A stretch of 64,000 nt of DNA, from NCBI RefSeq assembly GCF_000003815.2, contig NW_023365820.1, positions 281,753-345,752 of the forward strand. Reading direction: 5' to 3'. Below the pieces are notes generated by a model that was not told where the DNA came from, did not search any database, and worked only from the letters and a program-made list of their open reading frames with translations. Each line of letters starts with the position of its first letter. Position 1 is the first letter of the stretch. Both the position numbers and the translations under genes were made by a program. Positions 9,821-21,379 of this stretch are shown in pieces. The DNA is from Branchiostoma floridae (taxonomy: Eukaryota > Chordata > Leptocardii > Amphioxiformes > Branchiostomatidae).

Positions 9821-10402
9821 ACCTGCATCACTGAACTTACGACAAAAAGCACCCAGGTAAGACTGTCACAATTCTTGTTTAGTTACAAAAAGCATAGCGA
9901 TGTTTAAGTATGCCCCTTCCTTTTTTTGACCAGTTTGAATTTGATGTTTGCTTAATGCTAATAATAGCAGGTAAAGCTAACGGCACAACCCGCCGTACTT
10001 TGTCCGTACGATTTTTTTTTGAGGCCACGTCCGCCACGTATTTCTGAAAACGTTTAGGGTGTACAGGGCAGGCGCGTCACCCGTACTGGCGAATCCGCAG
10101 CCCGATGACACACACAGTTTTGCCCGCATGTAAAGTTCTACGGCGTGTTTGCGTGCTCCAAAACTCATCGGATTCCCTACGAGTTCGTACGGAGGCAGTA
10201 CTTACCACTTACGGATCCCAAAAGATTGCCCAGGTTTTGGTATGTAGACAGCACGTATTTGCACGTACGGCGGGTTATGCCCTTAGCTTAAACGTAGCAA
10301 CTCGTGTTTATGATGTTCCTTTCTAAACCTATTTCTGAGTTTTACTCAGCGGCCATAATTAAGCTCTTCACGTGTATCTTTCCTTCTTCTTTCAGCCCGA
10401 AA

Positions 10403-13400
10403 ATGATGCTATCTGTAACCCTCTTGGCTCTATCTATGAGTCTTAGCGCTATGACTAGCGTTGAGGCTTTGAAGATTGGAGCCTTCAACATACAGATTTT
10501 TGGCACCAACAAGATGGAGAACGGAGATGTAGCAGACATGCTCGTCAAGGTAAGTGACAAATATAGTGGTGGGTACCGGTAACATTAGCTCACCTTGATC
10601 CTTGGGGTAGCCTAGATTCGTTGTTGTAAAAAGAAAAACTGTATACTTAGAGATTTCACGTCAACGACGTGGAATTCTAATGTCAACATTTTAAAAATAT
10701 TGCAGTGTGAAACATTCCATCAACATAGTGATCCCCAAATACCCTACCTTTAGATCCAACGGATATAGGTCACCCTACGGATAAAGGCGAACTAACGTTA
10801 CAGAAAATTCAGGTGCAGGTGAGTTCAAGTCCAGAGGATCAGGTCCCGGTACAGATCTGAACGTAATTGTCTGTAAGAAGTCCACCCGACCTTCTTCTAT
10901 AAACTTATAAATAATAAGACAAAAAAAAAATTAAACAAACCTGCCCAAGGACGTACTTGGGGAAGTTACCACTTCAAATATCAAGCCATCTTTGCACGCA
11001 CCGTCACATACAAATACTCGTGTTTCCGGATCCGTACAAATATTCCGGAGTGGAATTCCCTCCCTGGCACGGAAGTAATTTCTCCCACCGTGAGTGCTTC
11101 CGTGCCAGGCAGGAGGACTGCCCGCCCTAACCCGTGAACTTACCCCCCACCCCTCCTCCAAATGTTGGCCCTTGCAGTGCTATTTGGGGGTACCAAAGGA
11201 GAAGAACAAGAAGAAGTTGTGAATGGCACATACTCAAAATAAGCTAATTTTAAACTCCATTTAGCTAAAAATCCGTTTTTCGTATTTCTAGTGCACTCTA
11301 ACTATTAATAATTTTACTCTTTCGAAGACACTTTGTGGTTCTTAACTATAGAAATCCCCAGAGTAAATCGAACACTTGCATTCAGTAGGTCGTGCGTTCG
11401 ATCCCCAGCCGAGTCATACAAATAAAACTTTAAAAATGGTACATGCTGCTTTCTCTGCTTAGCACTCAGCATTTGGGAAAGAGTATGGAACTTGAACACA
11501 CACCCGCCTGTGACTACCAGTGGAGTAGCCCCTGCTGTAGTGATTGTGTTGTGTGGCCCAGGGCTAAGGAAACAGAGATGGGTGCCGCCCTATGCGCCAT
11601 CAACTTTAACTTTGTTCTGTTGCCTTATAGCAAATAGTGGGTTTGCATTTACGTGACTTTGGTGTCTGTTAGCCATATTGATGGATCAAATGCGCCTGTG
11701 AACTGTAAAATGTAACGGTTACAAACATCGTTACTATTGTTTACTCAAATTGTATTATGTTTTTGCCTATATAGTCGAAATCACTAGTCTATTAAATCTA
11801 TGTTTAGTTTTAATGACTGGCGGCCATTTTGGATCCAACCGGTAACCGTCACAGAGGCAGCTATCTAAATGTTATTACAAGTTATGACGTCTCTTTACAA
11901 ATACACTGCACAACAGGCCTATCAAGTCGTCAATACTTGGGTCGTTGATATATCCTTAGGTGATACATATAGAATACAACACGGTGTATTCCGTATCGCC
12001 CAAGGTATCAGCTCGACCGCGGGTCGGATCGCCCGAAGGCCGGAGGGTGATCCGACCCGCGGGAGGGCTGAGACCGAGGGTGATGCGGTATACACCGTGT
12101 TGTATTTTATTTATGTCATACCCACCTGAGAAACCCCATGTTTTGATGCGAAATGCACCAGAAGTTGAACAAATTTGGTGCCCTCGAAAAAAACAGCGTT
12201 GCAACAGTAATGTTCCAACGTCCGAATCAGGTATTCGAACTTTCGATGGCGCCGTACTCGGCCCACTCGAAACAGTTCGATTTATTCGAATGGAGCCCGT
12301 GTGATAACCCCGGGTCGTACGGAAAGTTATCAGCCGGTCCGAAACACCCGTATCGAACGTTTTCGCGTCACGGGTATGACATAATAGGTCGTACCGCCAT
12401 ATGTTACTTTCCCACCCTGATGATGACGTTTTAACGTTATAACATAATTCCGACCCATTTGTTTTGTACCTAGTTAGGCGAACTCTGTACCTACAGAATG
12501 GAAATGTGCAGACTTTTCATGGTGTACAAAATGACCAATAAACTGGTGGACGTACCGACTGATAAGTATCTAACACCAGCTCAAAAACGAACTAGAAACA
12601 GTCATGCCTTCAAGTACCAGAGTTACCAACCTAGGATTGATGTGTTCAAAAATTCGTACTTTCACAGAGTATATTATCACCAAACACAGTAGGTACATCT
12701 CCTCAGGATAGTTTTAAAGAACGCTTGCAAATAGATGTCGAAAGTCCAAAAGTTAGGTGTGACGGGTCGTTATATAACAGTATAATATAACCAGCTGCTG
12801 CCGCGCCGAGTGCCTGCGAAGTTGGTGTGTTAGGCGGAAGGGCGGCTATACCGGCGATATATAGATACAGATACAGATTGGTCATTTACATGTTTATTAA
12901 GCTACTATACCATAGAGTTATTCAATTTTTTTGCCTTTGTGACACTTTGATATGCATCCCTATATACGGATATTGAGACTTTTCAAAAATATATTTACAC
13001 AGATATGTATGCGGTACGACATTCTTTTGATCCAAGAGATACGTGACAACGAAGGGACCGCCATTTTGGATTTGCTAGACAGGGTCAACAGGTGAAGCTT
13101 GTTTATATTTCTTTATATTTCTTTGTTTGTTTTGCACTATTTCTCATAGATCAAAGCAAGAAACTTTTACGCGACATACATGCGCTTATATGACAAAAAA
13201 ATGTTGTGTCGTGAAGAAGTGACACTAGCTTTTATTCCTTTAATTCTTGTTACAACTTTTATACGGTCTTGATTGTTGTATCTATCGTTTTTGCACCATC
13301 TCACTTTTTTGCAGTCTGCATCCCTAAACGTTACCTGTTGTGGTCGTAGATGTAGGCAAATAAAATAATCTTGGCTTGTGTATGGAGTCTAATCTTCAAT

Positions 13401-16400
13401 TGATGATGAAAGAAGAAAATATAGCATACGATTTCTAAAACAACATTACGATCCATTTACATGCAAGGACACAAATAAAAAGATGAAGTACTCTGTGAAA
13501 TTTATTCATTTAAAGTATTGGAAACTTACAAATAGCAAATTTAAAGAATACTGATACTGATATATCTTCGCGGAGTACTAGTATATATCTTTATCTTGTA
13601 CTACTGGCATTCTATTACGTAGCAGTGTCGAATATTAACAATTACTGTAGATTCAGCCCCTTTTGTAGTTTAACTACCCCCCCCCCCCCCAGCCTCCATC
13701 GACACACAATTAACCCACTCTGGTCAATTACGGCATGTGACACGGTTCTAGTTAGTTGAAAACACGTGTATTCTTGTAACTTTTTAACGCATGGTCGTAT
13801 TGTAACGAAACTTCATACAGAGTTAGTTCTATGCGGTACACATAAAATGCACATGTGATATCTGTTGCTGCGGTGTAATTTTGGGTTAGAAATAACGATT
13901 TTGGTTTAAAATATTGTTGTTTCATTCATGTATCAATTCCCCAGCGGGGATACGGACTATAGCCTTGATTTTTTACGAGATAAGAGCTTATTCCCAACGG
14001 AAACGATCTGTCCAAGGGTATATTGGATTATGTAACGAAATCGTGATAATTTTGGGGCAAAAACATCAAAAACAAATATTTGTCCTACATTTTCCCGCCA
14101 AATATCGCTCTTACAAAAATATTATCGTTCTAAGTTCAAATACCCTTGGATAATATTCATCTGCAAGCTATAATGTCAACAAAATAACTACTTTTTCTAT
14201 CAAGAATACAATTTTGACCGGGGAAATAGCATTTAAAGGTAGTAAACACGTTCCGCGGTCAGCCCGGGCCTCTCAGTCCCCGTTTTCGCGCCATTTCACA
14301 CTCCGGGGGGTAGAACGCGTTCGGAAGGTACCATTATGCCGCTTTGGTGGGGGTGCCTTTTTTCGTTATATATTCATATTTGATAAACATTCGATCGTTA
14401 TTTATAAGGGGTATCATTCATAGGACTTCTGCAATATATCATAACTTCCTGTTCTTTTACAAATGCAATGCAAATTTGCATGTAAATTGAATGTAACATT
14501 GGACTATTCTGATAGCTCGCCTTTCCTTTGGGGTCACTTGCGGTCACTGGTTCGTCTGACCAAGACTCGATTTGCGGCTACATGGGGTCCGTTTAGATTA
14601 TTTTTAACGTACTTTGCCAAACGAAAGTTGTCGATGTTTATATACACTTTATAATGATGTTAATGACTCTCCGATAACAGGCTTTAGTTCTTCAAAAAGA
14701 CAGGTTTATGGCCAAGATACGAGTGAGAACTCAGTCGCTCTGGGTGATCGACAAAGTTAACGTTACTGATCTGTGCTGCACTTGCGACGTCAATCCTTTA
14801 CATGTCTCACTCTTCACAAGGCAGATGCTTTTATTCATCAACATTTCATTGTTCCCACTAAGATACAGCATGAAAACATTGAAAATCATCAGCAAGTTCC
14901 CTGTTCCGTCAAATAGCAAAGTCTTGGTTAAGTCACCCTCCAGGTGGGCTGAAAATGGACTAGTCCAAATACCAGATCCATGTTCGATAGAAACTCACAT
15001 GCCGTAATTGACCAGAGCATTCATATGGTATATACATATTAAGGCCTTTATTTTTCTTGAATTGCACGAATTAATTATCAGTTGTTGTTCTTTTTAATAG
15101 TCGTTTTCTTTTTTCGAACGGTTTCTGATCCAGAGCTGGCCCTGCTGACTACGCCATGGTGATAAGTGACCGACTCGGCAGGACAAATAGCAAGGAACAA
15201 TACGCTTTCTTCTACAGGTAAAGTGTGATTCAGTTATCCTGTCTCTAGATTTTGGTACACAGCATACATAAAAAACCTCTTGATGGATTACGACATCTAC
15301 ATTAATTTTGTAGTATTTTTGTAGGCCGGTGCGTAGCGGTTGCATGGATGCATGGATGCATGGATCGGTCACTTTAAGCAAATAGCCCTTCTATACATGC
15401 TATTGCGTAATCGAGCCAGCGTGGCCGAGCGGTCTACAGCACGGTACCTATCTCCCGTAGATCGTAGGTTCGAACCCCACATGTTAATTTTTTTTTCTTT
15501 GTTAGATAAATCTCATGTAGTGTTTTTTAATAGAAGAAAGACCAATTCAGTAATTCGATGCTTAAAAACTCTTTTTTTTCGTGTGATTTTGTTTAACATC
15601 CAGGCTTTTTCCAAAATACGCACCGGCCAGATTTTTTCAGAAGCTTTCTTGTTTACTATAGGACTCAAATATGTGTAACATTTGTAGTTTATAACAGGTA
15701 AAAGATTCAAAGATACAAATTAAGCAACTAAGTCGTTACGTACTTTAAGTGTAAAAATTCTTTTCTAAGAACATATATGATTTGATTGTTAATTTTGAGG
15801 TGTTAAAAGGTGTACATAACCAAGCATAGATTTCTTATTCGCATTTCATATTCATATTTCTACCGAGGTCTCTAATAAAGAATTGCGTTGTAGGAATCCG
15901 TTCCTGCCAAAATGAGATTTTGTTCCACGAAAATACCATAAAGCAGACAAAATGCACATACCTCTACTACGTGTCACTGTGCGACGGTGCCCCCACCTTT
16001 ACCTCATCAGTGTACGGCTTTACAAGCAATAGGCGACACCTATCGGTTTATGTTAGTACTACCATATGCTACCCCAGTCAGGTGTTTGATTTCCACCCCT
16101 ACAGGACAGACGTTGGACTGACGCTGACCAACTCGTATCACTATGACGACGGGGACGAATCAACGGGCAACGACACATTCCAGCGGGAACCGTTTATCGT
16201 CCGATTCTCCTCAAATCGAACTGGTGAGGGTAACGTTAGAATCTCTTCTAATATACTGAGAACAGATTCGTCAATTGAACATAGTATTCTTTGTTACACA
16301 ACCTCCATGATTCCTCTGCATACGTTTCAACGATTTGTCTGTCGACTTCATCAGTGCTTAATGATAGCCTCCTTTGCAAACTTTGAGAGGGGCTGTCTTT

Positions 16401-18115
16401 TATTTACCGGGAAAAGGTGTGTCTAAGATAGACTTTTCTATAGAAACCTACCGTGGACGAGACTTTTGCCCCGCTTCTGTTTCTAGTCAAACCCCCTTCC
16501 TGGCCAAACTCCCTGTCCCGGTACAATAATACCTAGCGAACGTCGACTCCGGCGACTCGAAGTCTGCAAAGGAGACTAGTAAAATTGATAATTTCTATCG
16601 ATGCTAAGTTAACATGTCAGTGTTACTCGGACTTGACCTATTGTGACTTAATAACTTGACAACAAAACGTAACAAACGGAGTAAATTACTTCTTCTACCA
16701 CCCATTTTGACGAAAAGACAAGAGTGCGGTCCCAAAGGCGATTGTCTATACCCCTCCCCTCGTCTCTATTCATAATTGGTGTAGACCTTAGATTATGAAA
16801 ATGCTTCATTTTGCTTAGCTACAATTCTAGTAATGTGCTCTGTTTCTTCAAATCTCTAGTTGTTGACGACTTTGTCCTCGTGGCCATCCATACCGACCCA
16901 CAGGAAGCAGTCTCAGAGTTGCAGGAGCTTGACTCTGTCCGAGAGAACATCGTCTCCAAATGGCGCATCACTGTATGTATGCCCAACAAATTAAAACCTT
17001 TAACAACTTCAGGCAACTTTTTCATTGCTTGCTATTGTATTCGTGTCCCGGTGGTGCGAGAGGTGACTCATCCCCACTGGTCCATATGGATGGAATTTCG
17101 TGTATCAGTGGGTCTCGATTCTACGGTCGGCCATCGAAAATGTTGAAAGGGCTATATTCGAATTATTCTATATTTCAAATCAAGGTAGCAGAACACAGTA
17201 TTTATCCACGAACCCCAGGGTCTACGACGCGGGTACAAAAAGTGGTACGGATAAACTTGTTGAAGGAGAGGTGAAAAGCCTTATTTGAGTGGCAGCCAGA
17301 TATAACCTGTGCTGCGTGGTCACAGAAGGTGTCGACTCTGAAAGTTTTCTATTTTGTGTATAAATGCGCCTCATTACGCAACTGCTCTTCTAGTGTGACC
17401 CGGCTGCAGTTATGTGACCTCCGCAGAGTGGCGTTTCAAAGTGGGCGTGAGAGGGCAATGCACCGACAGGAATTTGTTGTTTTTCGATGTTTTGTGGATT
17501 GTACCCTGAACTCGAACATGTCCATTTTGGTATTTCTAAAGTGCACCCTATTAGCTATACATCTTTCTGCGTCGAAACCAGTCACCTTGAGGACCTTAAA
17601 TATTATATAGAAATCCCCATAGGTCGAAAACTGTGTTCTGCTACCTTGATTACGCAAAGCGTATTTCAGATAATGAAGCGAACCTCTGAACGTAAAATGA
17701 TAACAAAATGACGTAGCGAGGTGGGGCTGCATTTACTTTCTTAAAAAAAAACGTCATGCTTCGGCTAGTCATCTACAACCACCTATTGTTACGAATGCGA
17801 TGCCTACGTAAATCGCTATGTGGCGTACCTTCCTGGTCCTGTTCCTTATACCCCTTTCCACTAGGACGGCGCTCTCACTGCGCTCTCTCTGCGACCTTAA
17901 ATTTCACAGATCGCTCAACGAAATACACAGAAAAGAAGCGAATCTTTTTACACCTTGTGTGTTTTGTTGTCTTCTCAGTCAAACTTTTACCTTTTGTATG
18001 ATATTACAAGTATGAAAGTGAAGATTACACATATCCTATTTAGGTCGCAGTGAGAGCGCAGCGCGATCGCCGTCTAGTGGAAAGGGGGCCTTACTGTGAT
18101 GCTAGCTATGCTACG

Positions 18116-18188
<73 letters not shown>

Positions 18189-19889
18189 GCGTGCGTGTGT
18201 GTGTGTGTGTGTGTGTGCGTGTGTGTCTATGTGTATACTATATATTCCCAGACGATCATATAATTAACGCTGCTTGAAGAAGAATAAGAGAAATGTCACT
18301 AATATTAATCTACAAACAATCGCTACTTTCTCACAGAATATCATGATCCTGGGAGATTTCAACGCCGACTGTGATTTCGTCCGTCCCATCCATTGGGACA
18401 CCATCCCCCTCTGGACCAGATATCGGACCTACGATTGGCTGATAGGTGATGACGTCGACACGACTACAACCTCGACCGACTGTGCCTACGATAGGTTTGT
18501 GTAGATCTGTATCTTTGAACCATTCAGTGATCAATTGAAATTCACAACTGTTTATGGATGGTTTATACACTCCTTTGCGTTTGGGACCGCATTGTGAATA
18601 TTTTGCATAAAGCTGTTGTTTGCACATATGTAAATACTTTACGTTTTGTGACCGCATCTGAACTGTGAACAGCGACACCTGTCCTGCAGTACAATGTGAA
18701 CCTGTCAGATTTTCCCTAAAGAAAGTGACAGACGGTCATCGAAACGTTGGTGAAAATAAAGCAATGATTGTGTAGAAAGAGTCTCTTTATTCAGTGACTT
18801 AGCAACCCGTAAAACTATTCACGCACCATATGAAATAACTTTAGTTGACCAGCAAAAGATTTTGCAACATAACTTCACCAGTGATTTCTAAACCAGCGAT
18901 GTTTACATGTCTTGTTTTAGGATTGTGGTGTCCGGACCAAGTCTGAGGGGAGGTATAGTCCTGAACAGCGCAGGTGTCTACGATTTTCCGAATGACTTAA
19001 ACCTGCTCTGTGCCTGTGAGGTAACTTGACTGTGGAGTCATGTTTAGATAAAGATTTTTTTGTGTGGATCGATGTCATAGTTGAATTGTTTTTGCGCACC
19101 TCTGTAATTCTACTTGACATAAAGAATGTTCCTGCTCTGTTTATGTATCAAACTTTTATTATTATTAGTCTGCGATTTGTTCCCAAAATTCGTTATTTCT
19201 AAGCTAATGCTACAAGACAAGTACTAGTATACTATCTATATATAGAGCTTCTAATCTGTTACTTACTACTTAGTTACTTGTACTTAGACTCGACCCTCTG
19301 AGCCCGAAGTTTCAAACATATACACCAAGTTTTACTTATGTTCTATAAAAGAAAGTTTGTCCTGTGACGGTAAGTGCAACTATACAATAGGTTGTATCAT
19401 CTTGACATTTTGTCTGGACTTGATTTCAGGCCCTAGCGGTCAGCGATCACTACCCGGTAGAAGTGGACCTGATAGAACCTGGTAAATATGTCTATTTTTA
19501 TTTTGGTCATAGACGTCTAGATATCTGTATCCATAGACTTTGCTATTGTGTTGTATCTAATTATAAGCTACATCCACAATGGTTTTTTTGAATACGTTTT
19601 CCGTTTTGGAGCTAAAAACAAAAACAAAGAAATAACTTTCTACGTTCTATTTGCTTCAGGTGCACCTTTGGTAACAGAAGTAACAGCTGCAGCTGATCCA
19701 CGCCCCGACAGCTACCTGGCAGATGTATCTGTACCCCTCGGTGAGCTCGACTTCAGCCGGGCCATCTCGACCCTTCGCTACGCTGCAGAGCAGGTGAAAT
19801 TCGCTAGGGGCGACAGGAAGTTGTGGCTGGAAACGTTCAGGCAGGCTGCAGCTCTGGTGGAGGAAGATCTCATGCAAGACAACCTGTAG
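10403..19889 (+). CDS. deoxyribonuclease I family protein (spliced, complete)
   Basis: Nine coding exons: 10403-10549, 13003-13091, 15134-15217, 16105-16223, 16860-16972, 18337-18494, 18921-19020, 19430-19481, 19660-19889. All introns are GT-AG, phases agree at every junction, and the total is 1092 bases (363 residues plus stop). Residues 1-22 are a signal peptide; the mature start LKIGAFNIQIFG matches DNase I. Catalytic positions are present: Glu61 (QEIRD), His157 (AIHTDP), Asp191 and Asn193 (GDFNAD), Asp236 (CAYD), Asp276 and His277 (SDHYP). So is the sequon GNDT at 129-131. The large disulfide pair (Cys196, Cys233) is conserved. The small one is absent, since the human CEPC segment reads DEST here. 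Family role: secreted, calcium- and magnesium-dependent endonuclease cleaving double-stranded DNA. Residues about 288-363, mostly in the last exon, extend well past the usual DNase I end and look helical and charged. Introns hold SINE, LINE and MITE insertions and a GT repeat. I leave the symbol blank because assignment within the DNase1/1L family needs a tree. Confidence 0.93.
10550..11344. other. first part of DNase intron after the signal-peptide exon
   Basis: Intron 10550-13002 starts here. At 11063-11109 CCTGGCACGGAAG and CTTCCGTGCCAGG form a 13-bp hairpin with a ~21-base loop. Nothing else is recognised. Confidence 0.6.
11345..11640 (+). mobile_element. tRNA-derived SINE in DNase intron
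   Basis: B-box GTTCGATCC at 11396-11404 with a plausible upstream A-box region. A non-tRNA body follows with GTGTGGCCCAGGGCTAAGG and GCGCCATCAACTTTAAC. There is no acceptor-stem pairing, so it is not a tRNA gene. Confidence 0.6.
11955..12128. mobile_element. palindromic hairpin MITE in DNase intron
   Basis: ATACAACACGGTGTA at 11974 is inverted at TACACCGTGTTGTAT (ending 12105). The pairing continues almost to the centre (CGCGGGTCGGATCGCCC against GGGTGATCCGACCCGCGG). Weaker pairing extends outward to about 11955 and 12128. The whole unit could fold into one long hairpin. Confidence 0.8.
12480..12890 (+). mobile_element. LINE (CR1/Jockey/L2-type) 3' remnant in DNase intron
   Basis: 12498-12692 encodes a reverse-transcriptase C-terminal motif (VYKMTNKLVDVP, YLTPAQKRTRN, FKNSYFHRVYYH). 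The usual WNxLP end is missing. The following ~160 bases match the fragment at 1-240 and resemble the element's 3' UTR. It ends about 110 bases before DNase exon 13003-13091. Confidence 0.7.
13092..15133. other. DNase intron, largely unannotated
   Basis: No coding exon or clear mobile element is recognised. A poly-C tract of about 14 lies at 13676-13690. AT-rich sequence alternates with a more GC-rich stretch at about 14210-14360. Confidence 0.5.
15340..15366 (+). repeat. GCATGGATGCATGGAT short tandem repeat
   Basis: The 8-base unit GCATGGAT is repeated about three times in the DNase intron, just upstream of a tRNA-like segment. Confidence 0.7.
15408..15490 (+). mobile_element. tRNA-like pseudogene or SINE head
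   Basis: A-box-like TGGCCGAGCGGTCTA and B-box GGTTCGAACCCCAC are spaced as in a class II tRNA (Leu/Ser type). The 3' side (ATGTTAA) does not pair with the 5' acceptor strand (GCCAGCG), and the T-stem has a mismatch. A functional tRNA is therefore unlikely. Confidence 0.6.
17181..17648. mobile_element. possible inverted-repeat element in DNase intron
   Basis: CAAGGTAGCAGAACACAG at 17181-17198 recurs as a perfect 18-bp inverted copy at 17631-17648. Flanking sequence does not extend the pairing well, so the ends are uncertain. Confidence 0.4.
17851..18087. mobile_element. MITE family with CCACTAG...CTAGTGG ends, copy 1
   Basis: Ends are CCCCTTTCCACTAGGACGGC and CGCCGTCTAGTGGAAAGGGG, followed inward by GCTCTCACTGCG-like sequence. 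The core includes TGTGTTTTGTTGTCTTCTCA. Related copies lie at 42289-42548, 56140-56379 and 57952-58158. Confidence 0.8.
18117..18236 (+). repeat. long GT microsatellite in DNase intron
   Basis: About 110 bases of nearly pure GT with a few C interruptions. It ends about 100 bases before the acceptor of the exon that carries the GDFNA catalytic motif. Confidence 0.95.
18600..18775 (+). mobile_element. retroelement 3' tail in DNase intron
   Basis: AACAGCGACACCTGTCCTGC, then GACGGTCATCGAAACGTTGG and a terminal AATAAAGC. This is the most complete + strand copy of the family at 3040-3390 and 6545-6645. Confidence 0.6.
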
Positions 19890-19921
19890 TGGTACCACTA
19901 TGTGGTAGCATTATGAATGGA

Positions 19922-19927
19922 AATAAA
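19922..19927 (+). terminator. polyadenylation signal of the DNase gene
   Basis: AATAAA lies 33 bases after the TAG stop, the only canonical signal close to it. Confidence 0.7.
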
Positions 19928-19939
19928 CGCCATGTTACG

Positions 19940-21160
19940 AACGAGTTTCTGTTGACTGTTCGTTAATCATTACGAATGCCATGATTGTGTATTAATTTTA
20001 TACTCAAGCTTGAATTAAACTAAGCAACAGGCCAGGCATTTTTTAAATCATATCTCGTAAAATATATTGCATTCTTCATTATGTTTTTTTTTTCTGGTTT
20101 TGTTAGATTTTTTTGGTGTTTTCTGTTAGCTCTCATAAAGTAGCAAGCATGCTTATTGTAGAACAGACAGGAAATTAGACGACCTATTCTGGGACCTTTG
20201 ACCTAACTTCCTGTCACTGCCACCGGAAGTGGTATATATTGTGTAATCAAATCACCCTTGTGCGTCTTACGAAAACATAAAACCTTGTGCGTCTTACGAA
20301 AGCAAAAAACACCGAAAACTAGACCGCCACGCATAAAAGTAATTGACAACTCTACTAATACATTTGATAAACAAACAGATAAAGCGAGGGAAAAAGAAGG
20401 ACTGCGAAGTGTTTATCAGTCTTTTATTTGTATCCACGTAAAAAAAGAAATAGGATCAACATACTAAGAAACGCACACAAGAACAAACAATAAATATTTA
20501 GCATTCAGTATACTAAGTTTCAAATGCAATTGATAAATTCGTAACATTAATAATAGTCATGATTAAAGAAACAACAGATATACATATTTGATTATACCAC
20601 TTAAGCACAGTAGTCGCCGATATTCAAAGGGAAAATGACACATGAATGTTAAGCTTAACGAATAAGAGAAAGGTAATAGTCCCTGGCCTAAGCACTTACT
20701 ATTTGGGAATAATAAGATTAAGGTTGATTCAATTACATCAAATTGAAATCACAGTAACTATATAACACCATAATTCGTGACCAGTTGGGACCGTGCTTAT
20801 TTAGGTCATCCGATCTCGGGCACATTTGTAGGTCACAAAGGCGAGTTAAAAACACTTAACGTTTGCAATGCCATAACTCTTACGTGTAAAGAAGGTACGT
20901 GTGTATATAGCGCAATTCATTCAGGGATTTGAAACGTTTGGGGGTCACTTCATAGGGGGCACATAGATGTTCGTTTATAATGGACACAATACATTGAGGG
21001 ATTTTTTGACAGTGGATCTGGTTAGGAAGAAAACGCAAAAGAAAAATACGGGATAATAGAATAATGCTCGGTCTTATAAGGAAAGTAGAAAATGTTTTAA
21101 TGTAGATGTTTTTTCGTGGTTTTCTGTGAAATGCAGCGTTCGTATTTATGTGGTTAAGGT
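19940..21160. other. intergenic, no gene seen
   Basis: AT-rich. Holds a 22-bp nuclear-receptor-like word at 20192-20213 and a short direct tandem (CCTTGTGCGTCTTACGAAA, twice) at about 20259-20302. Confidence 0.5.
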
Positions 21161-21162
21161 TG

Positions 21163-21379
21163 TATCTCACTGCACTTGAGGCACCAGTGCCGCACTGCGG
21201 GTTTCGCTAACTGCGACACTGTTGTGTTATTTTCGACGATATCTTTTTCATTTTGGATATTGCGTAATACGTAAAAGTAGGGCTTAGAAGACAGCAACAT
21301 ACACAAAACGTAAGAAAATTAATTTTTATGTCTGAAACTCGTTGGGTAATCTTTCGAACCCCAAGTGCACTGATATTCC
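21163..21379. mobile_element. MITE family with TCACTGCACTTG ends, copy 1
   Basis: The left end TATCTCACTGCACTTGAGGC is inverted at AAGTGCACTGATATT. Inner text TGCCGCACTGCGGGTTTCG matches the copies at 60815-61022 and 61578-61790. Confidence 0.65.

Noticed and set aside
15408-15490. Possible functional tRNA-Leu or tRNA-Ser gene
   Set aside because: A and B boxes are good, but acceptor arms do not pair and the T-stem has a mismatch.
15920-16426. 168-codon + strand open frame taken as one exon
   Set aside because: Only 16105-16223 shows DNase I similarity with proper splice sites; the rest is intron read-through.
18050-18277. Open frame dominated by alternating Cys-Val
   Set aside because: Translation of the GT microsatellite.
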